Assembly: GCF_013009345.1 (NCBI RefSeq)
Contig: NZ_JABELE010000006.1
Span: 124,001-188,000 of the forward strand
From: Acinetobacter geminorum
GTDB taxonomy: Bacteria; Pseudomonadota; Gammaproteobacteria; Pseudomonadales; Moraxellaceae
Direction of reading: 5' to 3'
Length of the DNA stretch: 64,000 nucleotides
Shown piece by piece: positions 1 to 8,251 of the stretch (the stretch's first letter is position 1; the number at the start of each line of letters is the position of its first letter). Position numbers and translations under genes: made by a program. Under the pieces are notes generated by a model that searched no databases, was not told where the DNA came from, and was given only the letters and a program-made list of their open reading frames with translations.

Positions 1-822
1 GAACGTGGTGCTTACTCAACATTCAAAGGTTCATTGTGGGATCAAGGTATCCTTCCAATCGACTCTTTAGAAATTGTTGCGAAATCTCGTCCAGAGCGCA
101 TGTTCGAAGTTGACCGTACTCAACGTTTAGACTGGGACACTTTACGTGCCAAAGTTCAAAAAGACGGTATGCGTAACTCAAACGTGATGGCGATTGCTCC
201 AACTGCAACCATCTCTAACATTTGTGGTGTTTCTCAGTCTATTGAGCCAACATTCCAAAACTTATATGTGAAATCCAACTTGTCTGGTGAGTTCACTGTT
301 ATTAACCCATACCTCGTTCGTGCATTAAAAGATCGCGGTCTTTGGGACACAGTAATGGTTAACGACCTTAAACACTTTGAAGGTTCAGTACAAAAAATTG
401 CTCGTATTCCTGAAGAATTAAAAGCAATCTTTGCTACTGCGTTTGAAGTAGATACACGTTGGATCGTTGATGCTGCATCACGCCGTCAAAAATGGATTGA
501 TCAGGCTCAGTCGCTTAACCTTTACATCTCTGGTGCAAATGGTAAGAAACTTGACATCACTTACAAGATGGCATGGTTACGTGGTCTTAAGACGACTTAT
601 TACCTCCGAGCTTTAGGTGCAACTTCTGCTGAAAAATCTACAATTAACACAGGTGCTTTAAACGCAGTTAAACCTGCAACTGTTGAAGCAGCGGCGGTTG
701 CTGCCCCTGTTGTAGAAACGAAGAAACCAGAAGCAGCAGTTGAAGAAGAAGGCTTTACTCAAGCAGCTCCTGTACCAATGGCTTGTTCAATCGACAACCC
801 TGATTGTGAAGCTTGCCAATAA
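1..822 (+). CDS. nrdA: Ribonucleoside-diphosphate reductase class Ia alpha subunit, 3' part
   Basis: The frame is open from base 1, so the 5' end lies outside the window. NrdA is the catalytic subunit that reduces ribonucleoside diphosphates to deoxy forms, together with NrdB. Visible are the late barrel segment with the NVMAIAPTATISNICG stretch and the KTTYYLRALGA segment with the two radical-transfer tyrosines. An Ala/Val/Pro/Glu-rich linker of about 45 residues follows, then the cysteine tail CSIDNPDCEACQ. In this family the tail cysteines shuttle electrons from thioredoxin or glutaredoxin to the active site. nrdB follows on the same strand after a small ORF. The identification is firm. 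Confidence 0.97.
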   Translation, partial: ERGAYSTFKGSLWDQGILPIDSLEIVAKSRPERMFEVDRTQRLDWDTLRAKVQKDGMRNSNVMAIAPTATISNICGVSQSIEPTFQNLYVKSNLSGEFTVINPYLVRALKDRGLWDTVMVNDLKHFEGSVQKIARIPEELKAIFATAFEVDTRWIVDAASRRQKWIDQAQSLNLYISGANGKKLDITYKMAWLRGLKTTYYLRALGATSAEKSTINTGALNAVKPATVEAAAVAAPVVETKKPEAAVEEEGFTQAAPVPMACSIDNPDCEACQ

Positions 823-829
823 CATTTAA

Positions 830-863
830 TAAGATTGCTCTTTTTCACTAAAGAGCAATCTTA
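830..863 (+). promoter_or_regulatory. Perfect hairpin between nrdA and the small ORF
   Basis: A 13-bp perfect inverted repeat (830-842 with 851-863, 8-nt loop) starts eight bases after the nrdA stop. No T-tract follows on the + strand; the next bases are the A/G-rich ribosome-binding site of the small ORF. It therefore looks more like a transcript stabiliser, processing site or partial attenuator than a strong terminator. Confidence 0.55.
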
Positions 864-878
864 AAAGAGGTAAAGATT

Positions 879-1013
879 ATGCTTTCTCATCTCAGCCATA
901 ACTATATGCTTGGTGTTGGAGTTTTAATCTTTGCCTTTATTTTCTTTTATATGCCGATGGTTTACGCATTTATCACAATACGTAAGCAGCAGCGTAAACA
1001 AAATAAGTTGTAG
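879..1013 (+). CDS. Small single-pass membrane protein, 44 aa
   Basis: An ATG with AGAGG eight bases upstream opens a 44-codon frame. The product begins MLSHLSHNYMLGVGVLIFAF. About 24 hydrophobic residues form one membrane span (roughly 10-34), followed by a basic tail (RKQQRKQNKL). It lies between nrdA and nrdB on the same strand, so co-expression with ribonucleotide reductase is plausible. I recognise no family. Support comes from the good ribosome-binding site, the positive-inside topology and the conserved position. The role is unknown. Confidence 0.55.
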   Translation: MLSHLSHNYMLGVGVLIFAFIFFYMPMVYAFITIRKQQRKQNKL

Positions 1014-1151
1014 GGAGTAGAGACCAAAGGCCCAAAATTTGGTCATGCATCAATAAAACTTAATTTTGTTTACACATTAAAAGCGTATAGTAGGGACATC
1101 TTCGTTTAAGAGATGTCAAATATAGATATATACAACGAAGAGAGAACAAAA

Positions 1152-2435
1152 ATGTCTATCCTTAGTTGGGACGATTTTGAAGATGATTCGCAAAAACCGA
1201 CTACACCTGAACACAAGTCTGCGCCCGTCCAACCGGAAAAAGCGTCAGATTCGCAGAATGTATCTACTGCGCAGCCATCATCGCCGAGCGTGGCAGCTCC
1301 ACAATCCGCTGGAACCCATTCCGTGCGACCAACAGTTGCCTCCGATACAGTGGCTAGAGCCGCTCAAGCCTTAGAACACTTAGACGTTGCCCCTGGCCTT
1401 GAAGAGCTAGAAATGGGTGCTCAACGTGTTCAAGTTGACGACAAAGCAATGATTAACTGTCGTGCGGACTTGAACCAACTTGTACCATTTAAATACGAAT
1501 GGGCTTGGCAGAAATATCTTGACGGGTGTGCAAACCACTGGATGCCTCAAGAAGTGAACATGAACCATGACATCGCGCTTTGGAAGTCTGAAAATGGCTT
1601 AACTGAAGACGAGCGTACTATTGTTATGCGTTCTTTAGGTTTCTTCTCGACCGCAGACTCTTTGGTTGCAAACAACTTGGTATTGGCGATTTACCGTCAC
1701 ATTACTAACCCTGAATGCCGTCAGTACATCTTGCGTCAAGCGTTTGAAGAAGCAATTCACACTCACGCTTACCAATACTGTATTGAATCTTTAGGTATGG
1801 ACGAAGGCGAAGTCTTCAACATGTACCGTGAAGTTCCATCTGTTGCACGTAAAGCAGCTTGGGGCTTGAAATATACTCAATCTTTAACTGATCCTAATTT
1901 CCACACAGGTACACCTGAAAACGACCAACGCTTACTTCGTAACTTGATCGCATTCTACTGTGTTCTTGAAGGGATCTTCTTCTACTGTGGCTTTACTCAA
2001 ATTTTGAGTATGGGTCGTCGTAACAAGATGAACGGTGTTGCTGAGCAGTTCCAATACATCTTGCGTGATGAATCTATGCACTTGAACTTTGGTATCGACA
2101 TGATTAACCAAATCAAGATTGAGAACCCTCATCTTTGGACTGCTGAGTTCCAACAAGAAGTGGTTCAAATGATTGTTGAAGGTACGATGCTTGAAATCGA
2201 ATATGCACGTGACACGATGCCACGCGGTGTATTGGGTATGAACGCAAGCATGATGGAAGAATATTTAAAATTCATCTGTAACCGTCGTTTATCTCAGTTA
2301 GGTTTACCAGAGCAATTTGCTGGTGTAACGAATCCATTTGCGTGGATGTCTGAGATGATGGACTTACGTAAAGAGAAGAACTTCTTCGAAACTCGCGTAA
2401 CTGACTACCAAACTGGTGGTGCTTTGAGCTGGTAA
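1152..2435 (+). CDS. nrdB: Ribonucleoside-diphosphate reductase class Ia beta subunit
   Basis: NrdB carries the diiron-tyrosyl radical cofactor that starts catalysis in NrdA. Ligand motifs are in order: the Asp of FSTADSLV, the Glu-x-x-His of EEAIHTHAY with the radical Tyr four residues after the His, the Glu of VLEGIFFY, and Glu/His of RDESMHL. The C-terminal tail VTDYQTGGALSW fits the segment that docks on NrdA. I chose the ATG at 1152 (427 aa, MSILSWDDFEDD) over an in-frame ATG at 1113 because GAGAGA precedes it. The first roughly 90 residues are a Pro/Ser/Ala/Gln-rich extension absent from the 376-residue E. coli enzyme. A terminator follows directly. Confidence 0.97.
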   Translation: MSILSWDDFEDDSQKPTTPEHKSAPVQPEKASDSQNVSTAQPSSPSVAAPQSAGTHSVRPTVASDTVARAAQALEHLDVAPGLEELEMGAQRVQVDDKAMINCRADLNQLVPFKYEWAWQKYLDGCANHWMPQEVNMNHDIALWKSENGLTEDERTIVMRSLGFFSTADSLVANNLVLAIYRHITNPECRQYILRQAFEEAIHTHAYQYCIESLGMDEGEVFNMYREVPSVARKAAWGLKYTQSLTDPNFHTGTPENDQRLLRNLIAFYCVLEGIFFYCGFTQILSMGRRNKMNGVAEQFQYILRDESMHLNFGIDMINQIKIENPHLWTAEFQQEVVQMIVEGTMLEIEYARDTMPRGVLGMNASMMEEYLKFICNRRLSQLGLPEQFAGVTNPFAWMSEMMDLRKEKNFFETRVTDYQTGGALSW

Positions 2436-2452
2436 GTTTAGGCATCTGAAAG

Positions 2453-2483
2453 AAAAAACCGCTATCTCTATAGCGGTTTTTTC
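2453..2483 (+). terminator. Rho-independent terminator of nrdB
   Basis: Stem ACCGCTAT/ATAGCGGT with a CTCT loop, flanked by an A-run on the left and a T-run on the right, starts 18 bases after the nrdB stop. This is a classical intrinsic terminator. Confidence 0.93.
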
Positions 2484-2485
2484 TT

Positions 2486-2873
2486 GGCTTGTATTTATTA
2501 GACTTTTTTCAACATGCTGAGTCTTGGCGATATATGTATAAAGCTTTACCAATTTTACTAAATTACCAGCCTCTATATGTATCCCTTACCACTTTCTCAC
2601 TTAAATTAATTTTAAATGAGTTTAATGAAAACTTTACTGATTCTATAGTCACTTTTTACAAAATCCACTATCACACCATTAAAATTTATAAATGGATATT
2701 AATTAATTGATTTTATTCCACTCTAGGCATAAATGTATTGATTAGTATTTTCTATAAAGCAGTATATGTATCTCACCCTTGATTATTAAAACAAATAGAA
2801 TAAATTCAAGATTATTTAGGGTTAAAATTATTAACATCTAAATCAATTAGTTTAGATACCACAAATAATTAGT
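2486..2873. other. AT-rich intergenic stretch, no gene seen
   Basis: About 390 bases between the nrdB terminator and the converging exporter gene. The DNA is very AT-rich. The one open frame (2489-2710, +) lacks a ribosome-binding site and has biased composition, so I do not call it. This is probably the left boundary of the accessory cluster. Confidence 0.6.
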
Positions 2874-3632
2874 CTATACTGTTAAAGCATATTTAATAAT
2901 AATCGATATTCCAGATAGCAGTACAATGAAATTAATAATTTTCAAGAATTGCTGCTTAGATAATTTGAGCGTAATTCGCTTGCCAATGAATGCCCCTATC
3001 AACATTGATGGGATAAACAGAAGCGCAAGTGAAAATAAATTATCCGAAAAATACACACCCGCTGTAGTAAACAGAATGACTCGAAAAACCGTACTACATC
3101 CAATTAATGTAGTTTGAGTGACACGGATTTTTTCTGGAGTTTCGATTCGTCCATTAAGGTAAATCGCATATAAAAATCCACCGCTACCAAACATGGCTCC
3201 TAAGAAACCACCAGATAACCCAAAAGGAAAAACAAATTTTTTCTCTAGTTTTTTCTGTGGTTTAAAGCCGCTTAATGAGTAAATAGCATATAAAAGAGTA
3301 AATATACCAAATGCTAGAAGTGCGTAACTTGCATTAACTCTCATCAGCAGTATAAAGCCAAGAAAACTACCGACAAACATAAGTGGTATTAGAAATTTTA
3401 ATTCAGAAAAGTCTGCTTTCTTACCATCTTTAATGACATTCGAAATGGCAGCGAACATATCTAGTAAGGCTAACAGTGGAATAATTTGTGAGAGAGGTAA
3501 AAAGTTAAGTAATACAGGACTCGCAATTAATGCAGTGCCAAAACCCACCATTCCAAAGATAATATAAGAAAAAACTATTGTTATTAACATTATTGAAAGT
3601 TGCAGTACTGAAAAATCTTCTAAAAGATACAT
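2874..3632 (-). CDS. TauE/SafE-family membrane permease, probable exporter
   Basis: A 252-residue polytopic protein with about eight hydrophobic segments. It has the two-half arrangement of the TauE/SafE family (sulfite, sulfoacetate or organic-anion permeases): glycine-rich GFGTALIASPVLL near residue 30 and its counterpart SGGFLGAMFGSGGFLY near 140. It is divergent from the haem-oxygenase-like gene across a 178-bp AT-rich spacer, which suggests a shared promoter region and a role in moving the substrate or product of the adjacent pathway. GGAA lies seven bases before the ATG. The substrate is unknown; TauE members are often guessed to be sulfonate exporters, but nothing here proves that. Confidence 0.85.
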   Translation of the reverse strand: MYLLEDFSVLQLSIMLITIVFSYIIFGMVGFGTALIASPVLLNFLPLSQIIPLLALLDMFAAISNVIKDGKKADFSELKFLIPLMFVGSFLGFILLMRVNASYALLAFGIFTLLYAIYSLSGFKPQKKLEKKFVFPFGLSGGFLGAMFGSGGFLYAIYLNGRIETPEKIRVTQTTLIGCSTVFRVILFTTAGVYFSDNLFSLALLFIPSMLIGAFIGKRITLKLSKQQFLKIINFIVLLSGISIIIKYALTV

Positions 3633-3810
3633 TTAAAATTCCATTTTTGATTTTTAACCAAGCCAAACTACACTAAAATATAAATTACCACATAAATATT
3701 AGATAATTTTATCAAACATTAAAATATTTAATACTCATTTTTTTTGATTATTTCTTTGTTATAAAAATTTCGCTGTAAAAATAAATTTCATTATAAAAGG
3801 AAATTCAAAA

Positions 3811-4593
3811 ATGAACTCTAAAGTAATCATCAATGGAAATGTTGATTGTAAAGAAACTATTAGTGCTGATTTAGATGAATTCATTACTAAAATGGATGAT
3901 CACGAAATTTTCCAAAACAATTATTTCAAGCATTTAACTTCTACGTCTTGGACGCCAGAATCATATATCTTATTTCGTGACAACTTCTTCTATCGTACAG
4001 AGCTAACCGTGAAAGGAATTGCCCATGTATGTTCACGATCTGCTTTTGAAAATGATATGGACACTCTAGTCCTATTCACCCATATCTTAAGTGAAGAAAC
4101 TGGTATGGGTGAAAAGGCTAAGTGCCATGAAATCTTTATGGAGAATGCGCTCAATGTATTTGGCGCTGCAGAATACAATCTTCCAGAGATGAAGGTTCAA
4201 CAAGCTAAAAATAGTGATCGAATCATCGCAGAGACATTACAGTATCGAGATACTATCCAAGGTTTGATTACAGGCAGTTATCCTCGCATGTTGGGAGCAG
4301 TCATGGCCCTAGAAAACCATGCTGATAAGATGCTTACCGTATTCCGTGAAGCGTTCCGATTCAATAACAAAAACCTTGATCCAAATGAATTCGTTAAGAA
4401 GGTTGAGGTTTATTTTAATGCCCATATCGAAAATGGCGTCGAAGATCGTCATGCTCAAGATGCTAAACAGTGTGTCCATAACAACTGTAATAATCAAGAA
4501 GACCTTGATGAGATTAAGTTTGGTGCAAATGAAACATTGAAAGCCCAGCTTAAGATGTGGAATGCAATGTTTGATCAAGCTGTATCACTTTAA
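3811..4593 (+). CDS. Haem-oxygenase-like diiron oxidase/oxygenase family protein
   Basis: A 260-residue all-helical protein resembling the TenA/PqqC/CADD haem-oxygenase-like fold, particularly non-haem diiron members (HDO family: UndA, BesC, SznF central domain). Candidate metal ligands sit on three helices: E95/E96 and H106 (SEETGMGEKAKCH), E168 with H170 (ALENHA), and H205, D212 and H214 (HIENGVEDRHAQDA). HDO enzymes use O2 to cleave C-C bonds or oxidise nitrogen in amino or fatty acids. AAGGAA stands nine bases before the ATG. The aminotransferase begins 25 bases downstream, so the two are probably co-transcribed. The reaction cannot be read from sequence, and a TenA-like non-metal role is the alternative. 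Confidence 0.78.
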   Translation: MNSKVIINGNVDCKETISADLDEFITKMDDHEIFQNNYFKHLTSTSWTPESYILFRDNFFYRTELTVKGIAHVCSRSAFENDMDTLVLFTHILSEETGMGEKAKCHEIFMENALNVFGAAEYNLPEMKVQQAKNSDRIIAETLQYRDTIQGLITGSYPRMLGAVMALENHADKMLTVFREAFRFNNKNLDPNEFVKKVEVYFNAHIENGVEDRHAQDAKQCVHNNCNNQEDLDEIKFGANETLKAQLKMWNAMFDQAVSL

Positions 4594-4618
4594 TTAAAAC
4601 GGATTTTGAGATTTCACA

Positions 4619-5899
4619 ATGCAAAACTTAGGTATTTCACAAGCAGCCTTGAATTTACGTGAATCAATTACACACGGAACTAAGGCAAAAATTCTAGAAT
4701 TAAATAAAAAGTCTAGCGCAGATGATCAGGTCATTGATTTAAGTATTGGTACTTTGGATGAAAAGACCAATAGCGGGATTGATGATGCAGTTAAGAGTTA
4801 TATTTCAAATAATGCTGCAATTATCCATGAGTTTGCCCCAGTTAAAGGCTTCTCTTTCTTACGAAAGTCTATTGCTGAGCGTGTGAAGCGTTTACGAGAC
4901 ATTAGCTTCAACCCAGATACTGAAATCATGGTCACTCCTGGCGGTATTAAAGGCGCTATCACCGTGGTATTCCATACACTTCTAAATCCAGACGATGAAG
5001 TGATTTACCCAGTACCAAACTGGCCTCATTACGCAGACATGATTGAATTGCACTTAGGTAAAGCTAAACCAATCTATGTCAAAGACTTTTATAACCAAGC
5101 GATTGATGTAGTTGAGTTAGAAAAAACCATTACAGATAAAACCAAAATTATCATTCTTGGTGACTGCCTAAACCCTTCTGGCAAAATTTATACTCGTGAT
5201 GAATTAGAGTCGATTTCAAAAGTGATTTTGACTGCCAATGCCGAACGTTTATCAAAAGGTCTAAGCCCAATCTATGTGCTTTTTGATTGCCCTTATGAAT
5301 CACATATTTTGAATACTAAACCTGCAAACATTTCAAATATTACGCAGGAGTTTAAAGACCAAATACACTCTATGTGGGACTACACCATTTATATTACTGG
5401 TCCTGGTAAAACCTATGGAATGCACGGCGACCGATCTGGATATATTTGTGCTTCGGACAAACTGATTAAAGTTATGGAAAAAGTACAGGTGAATTTAAAC
5501 TCATTTGCTTCGACTTATGCCCAAATTGCGACACATGAAGCAATGCAAGAATATATGGATGACGTTGCAAAGAAACGTGCAGTAGTTGCTAGACAGAACA
5601 TGCAGACATTCATTGAAGACTTGAAAAGCTGCAATGGTTTAGAAGTGACTGAGCCTGAAGGTGGATTTTTCTTATTCTTGGATTTGTCAAAGTATGGCGA
5701 AAAAATCCAAACGCTAGGATTTGATTCGGCCGATCAATATCTTTTGGAAACAGCAAAAGTTGCTTCTATTGGAGGCATGCATTTTGGTGAAAACATCGAT
5801 AGCCTCAGACATTACATTCGCATGAATTGTGGACGTGACCCAGTGACTCTAAAGGCAGCAGCAGCACGTATTAAAGAAGCCCTTCAGAAATTGAACTAA
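4619..5899 (+). CDS. PLP-dependent aminotransferase, class I/II fold
   Basis: A 426-residue fold-type I enzyme. Visible are NPSG (185-188), the pyridine-nitrogen Asp in DCPYE (D223), the Schiff-base lysine K264 in GPGKTYGMHGDRSGY with the phosphate-binding Arg (R272), and a C-terminal carboxylate-binding Arg in YIRMNCG. The middle motif has GPGK where most relatives have S-x-S-K. Such enzymes transfer amino groups between amino acids and keto acids. Placed between the diiron protein and the flavoenzyme, it probably makes or consumes the amino-acid substrate of the cluster. It is not close to any housekeeping aminotransferase I recognise. A 12-bp hairpin follows the stop. Confidence 0.87.
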   Translation: MQNLGISQAALNLRESITHGTKAKILELNKKSSADDQVIDLSIGTLDEKTNSGIDDAVKSYISNNAAIIHEFAPVKGFSFLRKSIAERVKRLRDISFNPDTEIMVTPGGIKGAITVVFHTLLNPDDEVIYPVPNWPHYADMIELHLGKAKPIYVKDFYNQAIDVVELEKTITDKTKIIILGDCLNPSGKIYTRDELESISKVILTANAERLSKGLSPIYVLFDCPYESHILNTKPANISNITQEFKDQIHSMWDYTIYITGPGKTYGMHGDRSGYICASDKLIKVMEKVQVNLNSFASTYAQIATHEAMQEYMDDVAKKRAVVARQNMQTFIEDLKSCNGLEVTEPEGGFFLFLDLSKYGEKIQTLGFDSADQYLLETAKVASIGGMHFGENIDSLRHYIRMNCGRDPVTLKAAAARIKEALQKLN

Positions 5900-5908
5900 C
5901 ACATATTA

Positions 5909-5937
5909 TTCAGGAAGTTAATTTTTAACTTCCTGAA
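5909..5937 (+). promoter_or_regulatory. 12-bp perfect hairpin before the flavoenzyme gene
   Basis: TTCAGGAAGTTA (5909-5920) pairs perfectly with TAACTTCCTGAA (5926-5937) across a 5-nt loop and is followed by a T-rich run that reaches the ATG at 5949. It could terminate or attenuate transcription after the aminotransferase, or stabilise the upstream message. The downstream gene has no Shine-Dalgarno sequence between hairpin and ATG; AGGA lies within the stem. Confidence 0.65.
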
Positions 5938-5948
5938 TTTACATTTTT

Positions 5949-7661
5949 ATGGACGATATTACTTTGAAAAAGTTCTGTATCATTGGAATGGGATTCTCAG
6001 GTACGTGTACCTTCATTAGCTTTGTAAAAAAATTACTGAATCAAGATATTGATCATAAGTCATGCTCTATTACTCTTGTTGAAATGCGTGAATCTATTGG
6101 ACATGGGAATCCATACGACAAAGACGAATTATTGGCTGGCCATCTGTGTAATAACCCTGCCCACTCAATGTCGCTTTGGGATAATGACTTTGTGGATTGG
6201 ATGGCAGAAAATAAAGATCATCTGATTACTCATTACCCCCACCTAGTTTATAAGAAATCTTTAGCTAGTGAACTGCAAGTCTTCCCCGATCCTAATGCCT
6301 TTTATCCTAGAGCTTTATTTGGTATCTATCTCAATGATAGATTCAAAAAATACTTAGAGTTAGCCAAATCAAGTCATATAAAAGTTGAAGTTTACAATGG
6401 CTATGAAGCTATCGATGGCTATGAGGTTAAAGGTGGTTATAATTTAGTTATCAAGAATCAAAACTCAAATCGAACAATTGAATTAAAAGGGTTTTCTAAA
6501 CTATTGCTGACTATTGGGCACTGGACTGCAAGTCGTTTAGACTCCGAACATAGTTTATTCGTAAAACCCTACCCTTTTCAAAAAGTCTTAATGAGACTTA
6601 ATGACACTATTAGACAAGATCATAAGCCAAATGTTCTTGTGCGTGGCATGGGCCCTAGTGGTGTTGATACGGTCATCACTCTATTTAGTGAAGGATCGTT
6701 TGTAACTGAAAATGGAGCCTTCTCAAGCTATCAGAAGGCAGTGACAGATGAGAACTTCAAAGCCTATGTTGTTAGTCGTTCAGGATACTTCCCTGCGGTA
6801 CGAGGCAATAAGCCTAACTATGACTTTAAGTATTTCACTCATGAATCTTTCACCGAGTTACAGCAGTACTTAAATAAAGTTTTATCACTAGATGATATTC
6901 TTCATCTGCTTGACCTTGAACTTAAAAATGCAACTAACGGTGAAGTTTCATTCAATGATTTGTGCAACTTGAAATTTGCCAATGCTTATGAAAAGTTAAA
7001 ATATGATCTGGAGCATCAAGAGCTTAATGACTTAATTAATATGATCATTCTTAAAGTACGAAGAATGAAGTTTTACCGCTATTTAAGCAGTCATGATAAA
7101 AAACGCTACGACCAAGAATTTGATCACTTATTCATTCGCCTTGCCGTACCAATTCCACTCGAAAATGCACAAAAGCTGAAATGCCTATTTGAAGCTGGCC
7201 TACTTCAATCACTTAAACTTGGCTATAACAGCAAACCTCTAAAAATAATGGATAGCCATGTACAGCTTATTGATGATCTAGGACATTCATTTGATTTTGA
7301 TCTTGTGGTGAATACGATCAGTCAAGATTTTGATATCTATAAACATCCCTCAGCATTGGTTAAATCATTGTTAGAGCAAAAGAATATTGTCCCGAATATG
7401 GAGGATGAATATAACACTGGAGGTTTAATGCTGGATGGCTTCGAGACCTACAAACTGATGGAAAACCGTAGAGGATTTATAAAGCCCTCGGAGTATTTTT
7501 ACTCTTTTGGTGTGCTTACCCGATACTGGCAGAATGAACGTAACTTTTCCAAAGCGATTGTTGATGCGGCTGATTCTGTCTCAACTGATTGGGTTGAATT
7601 GTTTCAAAAGCATCTCAGTGAACCCATATTTACGCCAGAACAACTTTATAAAATTAGTTAA
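5949..7661 (+). CDS. FAD/NAD(P)-binding redox protein (YdhS/NAD_binding_9-like)
   Basis: A 570-residue protein with an N-terminal FAD Rossmann motif GMGFSG (13-18), the conserved GHLCNNPAHSMSLW segment, and a second dinucleotide motif GMGPSG beginning at residue 233. This order matches the COG4529 family of uncharacterised FAD/NAD(P)-binding proteins, which resemble amine or amino-acid N-monooxygenases in architecture. It probably oxidises a small molecule made by the neighbouring diiron protein and aminotransferase. The ATG at 5949 is needed to include the first Rossmann strand, yet no ribosome-binding site precedes it, only the tail of the hairpin. Substrate unknown. Confidence 0.83.
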   Translation: MDDITLKKFCIIGMGFSGTCTFISFVKKLLNQDIDHKSCSITLVEMRESIGHGNPYDKDELLAGHLCNNPAHSMSLWDNDFVDWMAENKDHLITHYPHLVYKKSLASELQVFPDPNAFYPRALFGIYLNDRFKKYLELAKSSHIKVEVYNGYEAIDGYEVKGGYNLVIKNQNSNRTIELKGFSKLLLTIGHWTASRLDSEHSLFVKPYPFQKVLMRLNDTIRQDHKPNVLVRGMGPSGVDTVITLFSEGSFVTENGAFSSYQKAVTDENFKAYVVSRSGYFPAVRGNKPNYDFKYFTHESFTELQQYLNKVLSLDDILHLLDLELKNATNGEVSFNDLCNLKFANAYEKLKYDLEHQELNDLINMIILKVRRMKFYRYLSSHDKKRYDQEFDHLFIRLAVPIPLENAQKLKCLFEAGLLQSLKLGYNSKPLKIMDSHVQLIDDLGHSFDFDLVVNTISQDFDIYKHPSALVKSLLEQKNIVPNMEDEYNTGGLMLDGFETYKLMENRRGFIKPSEYFYSFGVLTRYWQNERNFSKAIVDAADSVSTDWVELFQKHLSEPIFTPEQLYKIS

Positions 7662-7681
7662 TCGGACGAGGAAAATGATCA

Positions 7682-8209
7682 ATGGAAATACATCAGTTTT
7701 GTTATGACCGTGATATTAGGATAGTGCTGTGCAATTTAAAAGATAGCCTGTTTCCGTTTCATAAGCATACTTATATTCCCGATCTTGTGTACTGCTCAAA
7801 AGGCGCTATTCAGGTTGAGTTACCAGATTTGCAGCAGAAATATATTGTTAATCAGGGGAAATTTTTTCAAATTCCCCCCAATGTTAGACACAGATTTGCA
7901 AATAAAGATATTGAGGTTGAAAGCCGTTATATCATTCTTCAAATTGGGGAGTTTAGTATTGAATTTTTTAAAAATATTGAAGAAATAGAACCACTACTTG
8001 CCAATATTGAACCTAAAACACGACTGAGTTCAGATATTTTTATTAAGGACTATAACGCTGACATTCAATGTATTATTGAAGACTTTAAAAACAATAGAAA
8101 AAAGGAAATTAGTACTGAGGAACAAGCCGACATTATTCAAGCATTAGAAGTATTTTTGCAGAATGGATATAAGTCAAAATTTCCAGAGAAATCGTACTTT
8201 TTCGCTTAA
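7682..8209 (+). CDS. Stand-alone cupin-domain protein
   Basis: A 175-residue protein with the cupin pattern: FHKHTY (HxH, first motif), a Gly-rich turn, and IPPNVRHRF with the third His in the second motif. The fold resembles the N-terminal sensory cupin of AraC-type regulators, but no helix-turn-helix follows; the C-terminal 70 residues are helical and Lys/Glu-rich. It could be a metal-dependent enzyme or a ligand-binding accessory. GAGGA lies nine bases before the ATG, 20 bases after the flavoenzyme stop, so it is the last gene of the rightward operon. It faces the converging ATPase gene. Confidence 0.75.
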   Translation: MEIHQFCYDRDIRIVLCNLKDSLFPFHKHTYIPDLVYCSKGAIQVELPDLQQKYIVNQGKFFQIPPNVRHRFANKDIEVESRYIILQIGEFSIEFFKNIEEIEPLLANIEPKTRLSSDIFIKDYNADIQCIIEDFKNNRKKEISTEEQADIIQALEVFLQNGYKSKFPEKSYFFA

Positions 8210-8251
8210 TCCAACTGCGTGTTAGTCATGCAAAGCATAGTCATCATATAT

